Source of the DNA: Inonotus obliquus
Taxonomy: Eukaryota > Basidiomycota > Agaricomycetes > Hymenochaetales > Hymenochaetaceae
Direction: 5' to 3'
Assembly: GCA_032164295.1 (NCBI GenBank)
Contig: JAJHTX010000004.1
Span: 3,100,001-3,164,000, forward strand
Length of the DNA: 64,000 nucleotides
This document shows positions 31,787 to 44,739 of this stretch, one piece after another (the stretch's first letter is position 1; every line of letters begins with the position of its first letter). A program made the position numbers and the translations under genes. The notes under the pieces were generated by a model, which did no database searches, was not told the DNA's origin, and saw nothing but the letters and a program-made list of their open reading frames with translations.

Positions 31787-33346
31787 TCATCCATCCTCCT
31801 CGCTGACTTCCTCAATAATTTCTTCCGCTTTCTTCTTCCTTGAGCTACTCGGCTTCTTAGCCTGATTCTTAGACGGCGGTTTGGCTTTTGAGTTGGGTTT
31901 GGCCTTCGACTCGGCTTTGGCCTTAGATGCGGGCTTTGTAGAAGGTGGCCTAGCGGCTTTTGCTTTCGCTGCGGTCTATTCACGGGAAATAAACAAGTTA
32001 GTTCACGGTAAATAATATTAAATGATACGAGAGTACCTTCTTGGGTTTCTCCGCCTCATCTTCGTCTTCCTCAGTGGCAGACACCTTATCAAGCTCGTCC
32101 CCGAGGTCTTCACCTGATTCTCCTGCGTCATCCTAAGGAGCGAGCATGGTCGTTAGTACATCGCAACATTTTCAAGTTATATGAAGTACCTTCGCTTTTT
32201 TCGCTTTACTAGTTGTTTTCTTCTTAGGTGCAGCCTTCTTCTTCGGTGCTGAAGCCTCTTCGCCATCAGTCCCGTCTGATGCCTGGCAGAGAACATTGTA
32301 AGTTGGGGAGGACCGGAAAAGAAAGAAACGGACGTACCTTTATCTCGGCCTTCTTACGAATGCGTTTCGCTGCAGGTTTCTTTTCTCCATCTTCATTATC
32401 GTTCTTCTGTCATGAAGTAGCAAATTAAGCCAACGAAAGTCAATGTTTCTAGGTATCATCGTGCACGAACCTTTGCAATTCGCTTGCGAGGTGCAGCCTT
32501 CTTCGGCTTTTCCTCGCCATCGCCTTCTTCTTCCTCGATATCAGATTTCTGAGAAAGACATATTAGAATGTAACGAAGGGGGTGGTTTCAGTTGTACCTT
32601 GACGCGCTTCCGAGCGGCTGGCTTCTTTTTGGGTTTCTCATCATCCTTCTCTTCCTCCCCATCTTCGTCCTTCGCATCCTTCATTAGCGCCATTCATAAA
32701 TCAAGAGAAAAAAAAGACACACCCTAACCCTCTTCTTCGCCGTTTTCTTCTTCTTTTTCGTTTCTCCATTCTCTTCCTCGCCTGATTCTTCAGGCTTTTG
32801 AGCGCTCTCGGGTATGTCTGCCTCATCCACATGACCATCTTCGTAGGCCTTGCGGACTTTATCCTGGTATGTTTCAGGGATTTCATCAAAGCCATCGAGA
32901 TCCGCGGGGTCCTCGAATGACTTTTTCATGTTGCTAATGATACGCTCTGTGACACAGCCCCAGTGACGCCATGCACTGTTTATCGAGGAGTGGAAGACCC
33001 GGTTGTTAATGGGAGTTCCCAACAGGCTTCACAAGAGAAAAAACGTACAAGGACGTGTTTCCTCGAAAATCCACAATAGAACCTAAGCGCAGCTCGCCTT
33101 TCGTGATTTTAGTTCCTGAAAGACGCGTCAATCGTCTTAATTCACGCGACAATACACAGAATGACCCACCTTTGCATGGTTTTGGGCCTGGTAATTTTGA
33201 AGGAAGGACGTGAGCAACGCGCCTAGTGAGAAATGATTCGAAGACGGGAGAAAGAAAGTAGGAGTACCTTTACACTGAGCTCTGGCTGATGGAGCGATTT
33301 CAAGGCGGTAGCCCGACTTTTTCCCTCCGCCTTCGTCGTCAGACAT
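31787..33346 (-). CDS. PARP-type zinc-finger protein with acidic/basic repeat tail
   Basis: Exons: 33346..33268, 33187..33170 (18 nt), 33115..33049, 32975..32729, 32678..32598, 32548..32471, 32406..32338, 32282..32190, 32132..32037, 31975..31787. The sum is 1017 nt, 338 aa. Residues 13-70 form a zf-PARP finger: YRLEIAPSARAQCKG with Cys25 and Cys31, then WRHWGCV with His59 and Cys62. PARP fingers bind DNA nicks and ends; this protein has no PARP catalytic domain, so a DNA-damage-sensing or chromatin role is inference. From residue ~110 the protein is a series of units, each an acidic run followed by a basic run (for example KPKKAAPRKRIAK). Exons 5 to 9 each encode about one unit and the introns are all phase 0. 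Nuclear location is likely. Confidence 0.88.
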
Positions 33347-35034
33347 AGTTTCTTTCTGCGTTTTTGGTTGAAAATTTCGTGATGGTGAGTGGGGAGATGT
33401 TGGTTGGTTATGACGGTGGACGCGTCGCGGCACAAGAGCCACGGATGATTTGGTAAGACGCTCCCACGACTATAAAGAGACCACCTACCACAATATTAAT
33501 TGTGCACAGGACACCACAATTTCAATTACAGCTTGCTGCTCTTGCTGGACAACCTTCTCTATCGATGTCGAGTTATTTGTTCACATCAGAGCTCATGCTC
33601 AACCTAGTTCTATCCTCATTCTGCATCCTATGGCTCGAACGCCATTGCGCTTATATGTCAGCCGAAGCTTTTCCTTTCCGCTTCGGTGAAAGTCTTTGTT
33701 CCTGCATTGGCCAGCAACGCCGACTGTCGGATTTCCGCCGGAATACAGAGGTTTCCTCCTTCATTAGAGACAGTCACGGGAGCAGAGAAGCTACGACGAA
33801 AACTTGAAGGTAACCTTGAGAGTGGATGGCAATATCAAGGTGAGCTCTTTCGTGTCTTCCAGCTGCTTTCAGGCAGAGGACCAAGCAGTGAAGCACGCGT
33901 ACCTTTTATGGGTGCTGAAGGTCGTCCACTACCTGAGGGGAAGCTGGCCGTGATCATGAGCGCTGCGAAGTTGCGGTCCGTATTTTTGATAATCTCTATT
34001 TGGAGCCGAAGATCGTATTTTGCAAACGCCTTACTCATGACTCATATTGATCTTACCACCATCCAGATAGTCATTGGTCGCAATGTATGGAATCTCGCAA
34101 ACGATTCCGTTGAGAGTAGTAGAGTCGCTTCTGCGACTTGAATGCAAGTCTGGAGCAATACCAGGGCATCGACTTACCGTGCCTCGAATCCGAATTCTTG
34201 TCGTTCGATCGCGTGGACGACTGGGGCGAGTTCTCGAGGTTGTATGTACCTCTCTAAACATTGAATCCCAAAACGCGACTATACCACGGGTCCCCTATAA
34301 TGAGTTGACCTGATCCCACGTCATGATATTATATACTACGTATCGGGGGGAATCTCATGAACTTCCTAGGTTACACATACTCCGACGCCTTTCTCTCCCC
34401 CGACCCAAATGGTTATTCTGATATGCCGTTGAACTGGTCAACTACTGTCAACGTTCCCTGGTCCTGAAAGAACTACGTGCAATACAGCAATAGTGTTCAA
34501 TAAGAACCGGACACTTCTCACCAGTCGAAAAGAGATCTCTTCGCATTCTGACGAGCAACGACATGAACTTGCTCCATCAGGATGTGACCTGGACGCCCAG
34601 TTATGCAGAACCAGCGATCTCGTGTGCCACAAATTCGCGCATACCTTCTAGTTCTTGGTGGCTTTGATCAGGAAGCAGCCACATATCCTCGATGGGAGGC
34701 GGTTTCCTGATTCAATCGCACTGAGACTATGTGCTTGTAGTTCGTAGCTCGTGTAACATGTTTTCTATTGTTATTTACTTTAGAAAGTATGTCAATCTTC
34801 CTCACATCAGGAACAAAGAACAAGCGTCGATCAGTGTCTATTACATAATATGCTTAAAATGGAGAAATCATTGTTCATTGTTTTGTGGTGGACGTTGCAA
34901 CGAACCACAGTTATTGTTCTCTTGCCAAAAACACCTCATTCAGAAAAATGAACGCAGTCGTGGCCATTTCGCATCTCTTCCTCCTACTTTCACGTTCCCT
35001 TTCAATTCCTTCTTCTCTTTCAGTGCTGCGCTGA
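33347..35034. other. Spacer with one weak candidate gene
   Basis: Between the divergently transcribed zf-PARP gene and the cysteine-rich membrane protein gene. It must hold both promoters. Apart from the candidate listed at 33617-34141, I see nothing coding. Confidence 0.4.
33617..34141 (+). CDS. Possible hypothetical gene, low support
   Basis: A frame of ~150 codons contains coding-like sequence (FPPSLETVTGAEKLRRKLEG, ESGWQYQGELFRVF, GAEGRPLPEGKLAVIMSAAK). It has no ATG of its own. An upstream ATG near 33629 (MARTPLRLYVSRSF) could be joined by a short intron, and the end may be spliced further (a GTCCGT donor follows AKL). I recognise no domain. It may be a real small gene with unresolved exons, a relic, or chance. 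Confidence 0.3.
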   Translation, partial: HSASYGSNAIALICQPKLFLSASVKVFVPALASNADCRISAGIQRFPPSLETVTGAEKLRRKLEGNLESGWQYQGELFRVFQLLSGRGPSSEARVPFMGAEGRPLPEGKLAVIMSAAKLRSVFLIISIWSRRSYFANALLMTHIDLTTIQIVIGRNVWNLANDSVESSRVASAT

Positions 35035-38000
35035 ATGCTTGCCAGCACTTTCCTCGTTTTTCTTTCGTTTTTCGGCGCTTCAGTCGTCGCTCAAGACACA
35101 CCGTCGGTCGTGTGCATTGCTGGCCAATGCGTGCAGGGTTTCACAAACTTGACTCGTGAGTGGTCATTGCTGCCGTGGCTGCACGCGTACTTATGTGATT
35201 CGCACAGTGGGGGCGACGTTGAGCGCGCCAGATGCATCAACGAACCTGCACTTGCTTCCTGGGCAATACACCGAGTCGACTAATCCACAGCTCTTGCACT
35301 CCTTGCTAATCTCAAGCTCAGCATCGGTCTCAGGGTCTGCCGGTTTTCCGAACAGCTCCACTATCTCGCTGCCTTTGTCAGTACAACTACAACCCGGCTT
35401 CGCCTTCTATTCGTCTGTAAACTACTCTGGAGCGGCGAGTTACATTCCACTACCGACGAGCGCCGACGCGTCGAACGTGACGACGCCTTTTAATGGAGGT
35501 TCTTTTGTCCTGTCGTCAAACACTTGGGCCGAGCTTTCTTCGTCGAATGGAAGGATCATACTCTGGGACGCATCGCCTGATGTATCACAATTACCGGGAT
35601 CTCTTACCACCCTCACGCTCTCACAGCTTCAAAGCAGCTCATGTAGCTCCGCCTGCTCAAGTGGCGGTGTGTGTACCTCTCAAGGATCGTGTGCTTGCCT
35701 TCCGGGCTTTACAGGTTCTTCGTGCGAGGCTTGCCAGAGTGGCTTTTTCGGTCCCAATTGCCAGGCATGTCCCAGCGATTGTGAGATCTGCGACGATGGG
35801 ATCAATGGGTCGGGCGTTTGTCTGAAAACCAGGAGTGATACTCAGGATTGCAACTGTTTGAATGGGCAATGCGCGGGTGACGGCTCGTGCGTTTGCAACG
35901 CAGGATGGGTGGATAGTTCAAACGGAACCAGGTGTGCATCTTGTGCAGACGGTTTCTTCTTGAGTAATGACGGATCATGTAAAGGCAAGTGATATTGAGC
36001 TCAACGTCCCTCTCCCATACTTACCCTTCTCCAGTCTGTGAACTCGGTTGTGAAACATGTGCGGACTCTACTGGAACGTGTACTGCCTGCAAGAGTGGGT
36101 TTACCCTCTCCTCAACGGACTCGACGAAATGCAACCCACCCACCAGCTCGACAAGCACGGGAACAGTTTGTCCCGACGGTTCTTTCTCTAGCGGCACCGA
36201 GTGTTCCCCATGCAATAGTCTCTGCACCACCTGCACTGGTCCGGGTGCGAACGACTGTGTCGTTTGTGGTGCAGGGCGGTACCAGTTCAATGGCGCTTGT
36301 GTATCTGTTGACGGTTCTGGTGTATGTCAGACAGGACTGACAAGTGGTAACGGTTTTGTGGCGGATAATAACAAGAGAGAATGCGAGGCATGCCCAGAGA
36401 AGTGTACGGCCTGCGGAATTGCCGGTTTCAGTATTGCGAGTACCATCGATCAAGTTAGATGCACAGCCTGTCTCCCCGGCTTCGTATTGAGTAACGGAGA
36501 GTGCGTGGAGAGTTGCCCAAGTGGTACATTTCTCGATCCAAGGGATAATCTCACCTGTACGGCATGCTCGTCCTCATGCAGTACTTGTGCGGGCTCTGCG
36601 GGCACATGTCTCACGTGCTCGAATAATCTCCTCGCTTCCTCCGGATCTTGCGTTTCGTCTTGCTCGTCTGGATCATTCTCTTCATCAGGCGCCTGCTTGC
36701 AATGTCATCCAGACTGTGCAACATGTTCCGGTGGATCTTTCAGCCAGTGCTCAACCTGCCCTGCCTCGCGACCTGTCCTTTCGAATGGACGCTGCTTGCC
36801 AACGTGCGCGAAGAATGAATTTTTTGATACCTCGAGCGGTGGAGGACAATGCAGGGGTTGTGATGGCTCTTGCGCGAGTTGCTCTGGACCCGGAAGCTCA
36901 AGTTGTTTGAGCTGCTCGGACGGCGGGAGCGTTGTTAGGGGAGGGAGATGCGTATCCGCGGCCTGCACGGGTAGCACCAGCGTAGTTAACGGCTTGGGGG
37001 CGTGCCTAAGTGACCTTGTTGCCATTCCTCAAGCCTCTGGAACAGGCACTGCCTCGGCACCGCTACCCACTATCACCGGCATTGATACACCAACTACGCC
37101 TTCTTCCGGTGGCTCGGGTCTTGAGTGGTGGCAGATTTTATTGATGGCCCTCGGCTGTGCGTTTATTCTGCTTTGTATTGTGCTCTGCTGGCGGAGACGC
37201 GCGAGAAAGAAGCGCGCCCAGCGCACTCAAGAGTTTGCACGTGCGAAGAGGCTCGATGATGGATTGACATGGCGGGAGAAGGTCGTGCGATTTGGCGAAC
37301 GTCTGTTTGGTCACACGCTTGGAGAACGCGTTTTAGGGACACGTAAACCCACAACTGGTCCTATTGCATTGCAAGATGTTGGTCCGGGTGACGACAAACA
37401 ACGCGAGTCTAAGAGGATGCGGGAGCGGGATCTGGAAGAGGCGAGGTATGAAAGGGATTTTGACAAGCTTCTTGACGGATACGCTTACTCTCGCCGGCAA
37501 ACATCGAATACATATGACGAACGGTCAAGATACCTCGCGAACGTACATGCGGACGCTAGATCACAGTCATCAAGGTCAAGGTCAAGGAACTCGAAGCTGA
37601 GAAGAGAGCGAAGAGGAAGGGAATTGGATAGAGATGTTGATTTGAATACGATGTCTGACGAGTCGATGTACACTTATGTCACGGGACAACCACGTCGAAC
37701 CGCAGACGCGCGTCAGCCAATTCGTTCGGGAGCTGGTCCTATACCTGCTGCTTCCCTTGACTTGCACGCGCGGGACCTCGAGCGCGAATATGATCGGCGA
37801 GCTTACTTGAATCGAGATAGGGGTCTCGACCGAGGTCTTACATCTCGTTTCTCTGCATCGTCTTACTCGGACTCCAGTTATCGGGCTCCGCCTCTTCGTG
37901 ACCGCCAACACAGTCCAGGCTCGAGGACACCTACGCCTGCGCAGGAGTACGCCTTGTCTGTCGTGGAGCGTGAGCATAAGCGAGGGAAGAGCCCACTTGG

Positions 38001-38175
38001 TCGGACGGATCGTTCGCCTTCTCATCGTCTTATTGATCTCGATGATTCGCATGATGTATACGCTGGAAAAGGCAATGGTGGACTGGGAGGTGGTAGAGGC
38101 GAGTATTGGATTCGCCCGACACATACCGGCAATACGTCTTCGAGTGGTGGATCGAGGAACCCTTTCCGAAGATGA
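35035..38175 (+). CDS. Cysteine-rich (EGF/furin-like) type I membrane protein
   Basis: Exons 35035..35155, 35208..35984, 36035..38175; 3039 nt, 1012 aa. A signal peptide (MLASTFLVFLSFFGASVVA) is followed by a Ser/Thr-rich region with N-glycosylation sites. From about residue 215 to 620 there are many EGF- and furin-like cysteine units (CSSGGVCTSQGSCACLPGF, CTACKSGFTLS, CTACGIAGFS). One transmembrane helix lies at ~663-685 (WWQILLMALGCAFILLCIV) with a stop-transfer RRRARKK. The ~320-residue cytosolic tail is rich in Arg, Ser and Asp. Cysteine-rich surface proteins of this shape occur in basidiomycetes without known ligands; a receptor or wall-sensor role is inference. The second intron (35985..36034) has a GC donor (AG|GCAAGT); using the nearby GT gives a stop. 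Confidence 0.88.
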
Positions 38176-41100
38176 ACAAGAAGTTAATTGTGGCTCTATT
38201 CTTCCTTCTGATGATCTGGACTCCGGCTTATGATGGACCGATTTGACCCGTTACACGCATCACACACACATCACGGATCCTCGTTGCATTTGTTTATTAA
38301 CCTGTTTGCAAACCCTGCATTTTTTTCCTTGTTATGACTTTGTCTGTGTATGGCTGACTCTCACTAATAACTATTCCACTTGTTACTGTATTCACTCGAT
38401 CTTTGTTTGATTTATTCTTATTGTATCGGTACTTCTTGGAGTGCTACGGATGATAATGCCATTAGATAGGCTTGGGTCTAAACGAATCTATGGTCGTTGA
38501 ATCTCTTCTCGAGTAGAAATAAGACGAAAGATGTGAATGTTGACCTTAATTGCACAGAATTATCGTGGGTTACTGAATCGCCGAGGTAGAGCCGGCTGGA
38601 CAAAGGGATACATTCAAGACGAAGATGTACGGTAGCAGTTGCGTCCTAATCCTACGTCATTGACGAACATGAGACTATCCAAGTTCTCTGGCATGGGTAT
38701 CAACACCGTGAGTGGTTTGCGGGTGTTGAACGGCTTGGGTGACGGACGGGAAGACGTACACTGTGTATGTATAACAATATCGGAGATAGCAGAGGTAATC
38801 TACGAACTTATGACATGGCGCTTTAATTTCGATAACAAGAGGATGAGCGAAAGATGTTTATAGATTGAAACCTGTGAGATAGATGATGTTTAAGTCGTAG
38901 AGACCATATTTGACTGTTTACCCGGACCGTCCCTGCAGTATCGTGAATTCTTACATCTGCATCTGGGAAGAGTGGAGCAGAAGTTAAGATTAAGATTCGA
39001 CTTTGTATAGAATATACGATGTTGGTAAACTTGAGGGGTGACAGAGACCGTAGAGACAAGGCACACATGTGGGAACAGGAAATGGAAGAATAACAATCTT
39101 TCATTGTACTTTATGCTTACCTTGAAAGCTCTGAGATCGTCTTTTGAGGGTGATACTGCGGTAGCAACGACTTGAATGGTTTTGCTGCGAGAAAGTAAGG
39201 CTAGGCGACTATAAGGTACGTATGGTGGAGCTGCTGCGAAGCACGAGTATCATTTAGCTAAATGGACGAAAGGCGCTTTTCGTAAAGCGTTGAATATGCA
39301 TATAAAAATATGTATGCCTTAAACCTTGAGAACTTGAGTCTCTTTAGTTATTTATTTCGCGTAGCTACGTACGTTCAAGAGTAAGTTCATGGTCGCATAT
39401 CTCCATAAAGGAAAAGGCGCAAATCAAGACTAGAATGACGGATCGTATCATGTCCTCGTAACCTACTTTACATCATTCCCGAACAATCGCGGAAAGAGGG
39501 GGTCTTTGGTATTGTCAAGTTCTTTCTGCGGGAATATGCGAAGTTGTGAAGTCGCGAAGTGAGCCCAAGGCAACGCGTGTGTGTGGTTGTGGCGTCTGGG
39601 CGGACCGGTTACGGTAGGCATGGTGTTATTGTAGTATAAGTTGAGGTTCGGACGAAAGTGACGGCGCAAAGTCGCCGTTCTGTACGACTTCTGGAAAGTT
39701 AAAATCAACTTTTCAATTCGATCCTGTCAATAGACGCTAGAATAGAGATATTTGACAAGTTCATACGATTCAGAGAAACTAACGGATGAGATTGCTACTT
39801 TATTCAAATACTGTTATAATGGACACGAACCATATGGCAACCAATCGACGCTGAGTTTGAGACCGTCCTTGGACAGAGAGGAGTTTTCTCGTCTCTCATC
39901 TCTATGTGCTATTCTTATTTATAGCTTTCTTGACGTCTTGGGATACTAGAAGCGAGTTTGATGTGGCTTGGCTTTCTGTCTTTGGAGTTTTGTCCATTCC
40001 GTCTGAACGCGCGATGGTTCAATATGTCGACAGTTGGGGGGAGAGTGGATCTAGATGCTGGTTAACTCCAAGCGAGCGCCTATGTGGCAAGCGTAAAAAT
40101 GACATTAGGACATCAGTTGTACTTCGTTTGTGTTGACAAACGCAGGGAGGCATATGCTCGAAGTGTACTATTATTCGAAATTGACGTAAAAGGAGCCCGA
40201 CGAAAATAGGCGGGGTGAGGGAACGCCTGCCTGGGAGACAGAACTAAGTATGATTATTTTGTCTGATGCGGCAATGAGAATGAAGGCGTTGGACGATCGT
40301 GATGGACAGTCGTTCCGAGATTATTGCGCAGATCGTTCGGGTTGGATTGAGGCGCACGAGCGGACACAGTGCGTAGTTAACCGAACAATTATTGATGTAA
40401 TCCATCCGCATCGCGAACCCAGATATCACCATATCACCGAGGGAGGCTGAACGATAGAAATAGATCCTCGTTCCGAGTTGCCGGTGGTGAATCGGCGAGT
40501 ACTGGAACATCCCCTAGTCGGAGAGTTGGACTAGTCCTCTGCTCGGAGATACGGGTGGAGCAAGGACAAGGGTGTGGCTTGTTGCCGTCCTGTCTTGTGA
40601 GGAAACAGTCGAGAAGACGGATAGAATGACATCTGCGGGGAAATATGCGCACCGAAGTTTATGCAACATGTTCGCGCGGCGTGCGCACGTCTTACTCCAT
40701 CTCGACAATCCTGACCTCTTCGCATCTTCCATCCGGACGGACGCAGGAACTCGGACATCACGACGGAAAGTTGAAAATAGAAGCTGCGGGAAGAAAGGCC
40801 CTCGTTTGGGTTAAGCTTGTGAGGTCTCGAGAAGCGCTGAGGGACTTCGGATGTTTGCGATTGGGGTGTTCGGTGCTTGGTTTGTATTAGTGTCAGGAGA
40901 CGACGGGTTCGCTGTACGATGCGCGGAGAAACGGCGCTTGCTTTCTGGTTGGTATCGGAGTTAAGGAAGAGAAGGTTTCCTTTGAGAAGGATCGATTATT
41001 GTGCGATTGGATGAAAGGCGGGACGGATGAAGTGAACGTGACCAGAATGAGTCCCGATAAACATTACAATTCATTTTGAGCGATGTTAGTCATCGATCGA

Positions 41101-42810
41101 GTGTGATGGTGTCGGTACTTTCAGCTGAACTGTGAACTAATCATGGGTCAGCAGACCACAATCGTTGATAGCTTTGAACGACCGACAGAAAGGAGACATG
41201 ACTCCCGAACTGTCACGCGCACACTTCTTCCTGGTTCATTTGTGCTAGGATGGTTACTGATTCCTTCTCTGGTCATTGAAATGAACCTTCTGTGTCTTGT
41301 GTATCGAGGATAACAGGCTTCGCTCCAGCAGACGGGTAAGGTGAACGTGAAGCCGGTAAGGCTTGATAACGCGCGCGGCAGGCGAGCCATGGATTCCAGC
41401 ACGACGATGTTCGCTGTACACTTGCAGCGACGGTTGCGTGCCGGTGTCATCATGGATATGACGTCCTACAGGGACTGAAATAATTGAGATTTGATAACTT
41501 GGGCAATTCCGGCGTATCTATCGTCCTGGCATAAGCTTGCACAGGTTTATTCTCAGCTCAGCAACAAATGTACAAGCGAGCAAAAGATACCACCGGGATA
41601 ACCGCATTATCCGGCTCCGAGCATATGAGCACGCGCATAGTTGGAATTGCAGAGAAGGACGAAACGAGCAGGGATTCCTGAACCAGTTATGCTCGTGCGG
41701 GAAAGGATGGAAGGAGTGACAGCATGTGGGTCGAACGTTGGGAGCGGGAAGCTAGTGAACGTAATCAGGGCAGGATAATGGACCAGATCAAGGACTGGTA
41801 GGGATCAGCATCAGTGGATATACAGGCCCCATTCATTCGGGACTTGTATCTAGAGGTTCGCTTGTTCGCTTGTCCTGCTCGATGAGGAAACTTTGCTCAG
41901 ATCATCAGAACAGTCTCATAGCGGTCAGAACGCACGAGTGTCGGCTAGCTTATATCACCGCGGGAAAGTACATGAGGATGGAGGGAGCGCAGTACGCTTG
42001 AGTCGGCAGCGTTCAATGGAGAGCGCAGCCGCATGAGAAATTCGCATGTTGTAAGGAATACGGATATTGCGGAAGAGAATTGCCAGGCACAGAAAACATA
42101 CCGTATATACTGGGCATTCTCACGGATGGGATTGCCGTCTCGGAGGGTCACTTGAATGACTTACGGATTTAGCGGCACGGCACGGAGTTATTTTATGCTT
42201 TGGCTTTCATCCATGATGATCAGCAGACGTCAGTAGGGGAAATGTGTGAAGATTGAGAAGAAGAGAAAGAATATTGAAGACGGAACCAAGGCGAGGTCCA
42301 CCCGATCCGTATCGAATGCACTGCGAAATCAGCAGCCGAGAGAATGAGCGCGAGAATGAGCTGAGTTGAGCTGGGAAGATCAGCCTAGGAAGAGAAGACG
42401 AGATTGAGATGTTTAAAGTGAAAGAGGAAAGGCAGAATGACCGGGAAAAGAAAGGAGTTGTACGGATAGAACGGAACATGGAACGACCGGAAGACAAAGC
42501 GGAGAAGAGGGGGAGATGTGCAGGTGATCGTACGGGGAAGGAATAAGTAGTAGAACGAGGAGAGGATATGACGACCGAGATTTGGCCAGAGGAGATGCTA
42601 TACTCACTTAAACGGAGTACCCTCGGCATATCCTATTTAAAAACAAAATCAGTAACTATTCACTCCAGGACATGTTCATAAAATATGCTTACCATGTGCT
42701 TTATACTACTTTGTAAAAAAGTATAAGTAGGCATCCATCTCCTCCCGCTCATTACTTGACCCCCCTCTGCTGCTCGTACGTTTCTCGCCAAGCGAGGCAC
42801 AATTACCTCA
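38176..42810. other. Long gene-poor region upstream of bZIP gene 1
   Basis: 4.6 kb with only short random-looking frames in both strands and no recognisable domains, tRNA or repeats. It lies 5' of the first bZIP gene, so it may hold regulatory DNA, a long 5' leader or non-coding RNA. A TATA-like GTATAAG at about 42721 is 85-90 nt upstream of the bZIP ATG. Confidence 0.45.
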
Positions 42811-44739
42811 ATGGAATACCATTCTTCAAGGGCACATTTGGCAATGCTGGACTCGGCAGCCGCGTCCGTATTGCAGGCATGGGAGAACTCCCAGCGACAC
42901 AGTGCGATCCATCGCTCACAGTTCCAGTATAATGCGTTCCCTATTTCCCCAGTTTCTCCCTCTTCATCTCCATCTGCAGCTAGCTGTATGTTGAGTAAGC
43001 AGTGGCCACCACCGTCGTCGTTGTCGTCGTCGTCGTCGTCGTCGACGATGAATGAGTTTGAGATGCTACAGGTGAGGCGGGGAGGCCTTTTACCGGCGGG
43101 AAATGCCGACCGGGAGCCGACTACGCCGACCGCCAATTTCACTTTCGATTTCACTCTCCCACATCTTCCACTTCAACATCCATCATCCAACAATCTTCAG
43201 CCTTGCTCGTCGTCTCTCCCAACGCCGACCTCACCAACCTCATCGTCAGCACTCTTCTCTTCTCCACCAGTCACGCCCCCAAACAACATGACCTTCCGTC
43301 GCGACTCTTCTGTTTCCGCACACTCCTACTCAGGCACAAAGCGCTCCTCAGATGAATCCGAGCCTCCTTCAGCGACGGCGACGAGCGCAAAGAAGCCTCG
43401 TGCTTACATGAGTCTCAAGGACTTTGTTCCTCCGGATGTCACTGGACTCTCCAAACGGGAAGCGCGTCTAGTCAAGAATCGCGCCGCCGCATTCCTTAGC
43501 CGGCAACGAAAGCGAGAGGAATTCGAGCTCATGGAAATGTACGGAGTTTACTTGTTCAGTCTATTCCTCCGACCTAATCCTCTACTACAGCCGCGTCGCC
43601 GAGCTTGAGCGAGAAAACACCCGTCTGCGTGAAATGGCCGATGGCTCCTCTCCACCGCCAACCTCTTCTATCGACTCGTCCGAACTTGAGCTTCTGCGCA
43701 TGCAGCTTACCGCTTCTCGCCAGCGAGAAGCCGAACTCGTTCACCGTATCGAGTGTTTGAAGCATGAGCAACAAAAAATTAAGACGGAGGCAAACGAACC
43801 GAGTTTAAGCGACGGCGTAAGCTCGGGAGCCAACTCGCCTGTCATGGCTCCCACTTTACCTCTCAAGAACATTGTTTCCAACCCAAAGACTGGAGCTAGT
43901 CTGGGACTCATGGTTCGTGCTCATTTTTCATAGAAAAATTCATACAGCTAAATGAACTGCCTCCGTAGGTTCTCCTCTGCGCACTGCCTTCACTGCTTTC
44001 GGATCCCTCTTCACACCCACGATCTACCCTTCCAACGTCCCAATCGTTCCTAGATACTATCCAATGGGATGCGCCGTCATTCTTCCAGACATCTACATCA
44101 ACGTCGGCGTCGATTGATGAAGTACCATCGTGGGAACTTGATTTCCCTGGTACGACAGCAGGGGGCATGGATATGGATATCGACTACGGGAACGTGCACA
44201 AGACGGAAGAAGAACCAGAATGGAAGAAATTGGAGTTGGGCCTTGAGGGTGGCGAGGACCTCGCAGGCCTGGGACTAGGGGCGCTCGACATTTCCTTTGC
44301 GACCCGTCGAACAAAGGACGGCAAGATCCGCGTCAAAGTACACTCCTCGCCATCCACTTCATCTACCGAACCTAACCTCAAAACGGAAGACAACTCTGCA
44401 ACTCTTGATACCTTGTCCGATCAGTCGCTCATGCCGTTCTCTCTCCCCTCCCCTGCTCAGTCACAATCAAATACCCCATCCGCTTCCAACTCTGACGAGA
44501 ATGGCATGGTTAACCCGCTTGCATTGTCCTTTGTTGATTCTGACCCCTTGGGCCCTTTCCTTGGTGCCGGTTCTTCGCCGACGGGGGCTTTTGAACTGGG
44601 TGCACCCTTCGACTTCGCCGGAACTGGTTCCGGAATAGCCGGTGCGCAGACCGGTGAGCGACGCCGAGTACGCATCGCCCTCCGCTCATTGCCACAGCCT
44701 GGCGGCGAGGGTGGTGAATGGGAGGTCGAGGTGCGATGA
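42811..44739 (+). CDS. bZIP transcription factor (paralog 1)
   Basis: Exons 42811..43538, 43591..43912, 43969..44739; 1821 nt, 606 aa. Ser/Pro-rich N-terminus with a poly-Ser run (from a TCG repeat). The basic region SKREARLVKNRAAAFLSRQR (about residues 215-235) has the bZIP signature N-x7-R, followed by a short zipper (VAELERENTRLREM) and a second coiled stretch (ELELLRMQLTASRQREAELV). Intron 1 falls between basic region and zipper; intron 2 splits a hydrophobic stretch ASLGLM|VLLCALPSLLS (~345-361). An acidic region (DMDIDYGNVHKTEEEPEWK) and a conserved tail RRRVRIALRSLPQPGGEGGE end the protein. It resembles ATF6/HAC1-like fungal bZIPs more than GCN4. Targets unknown. Confidence 0.93.
43012..43050. 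repeat. TCG trinucleotide repeat in bZIP gene 1
   Basis: A TCG/TTG-TCG run encoding poly-serine. Paralog 2 has no equivalent run here but has CAG-type poly-Gln and poly-Ala tracts elsewhere. Confidence 0.8.

Noticed and set aside
36021..36453. Minus-strand frames across the cysteine-rich gene
   Set aside because: Shadow frames of a 2.1 kb exon with regular Cys spacing on the plus strand.
42660..43154. A 164-codon minus-strand frame with poly-Asp
   Set aside because: It is the reverse of the TCG/poly-Ser repeat and 5' part of bZIP gene 1; the repeat keeps several frames open.
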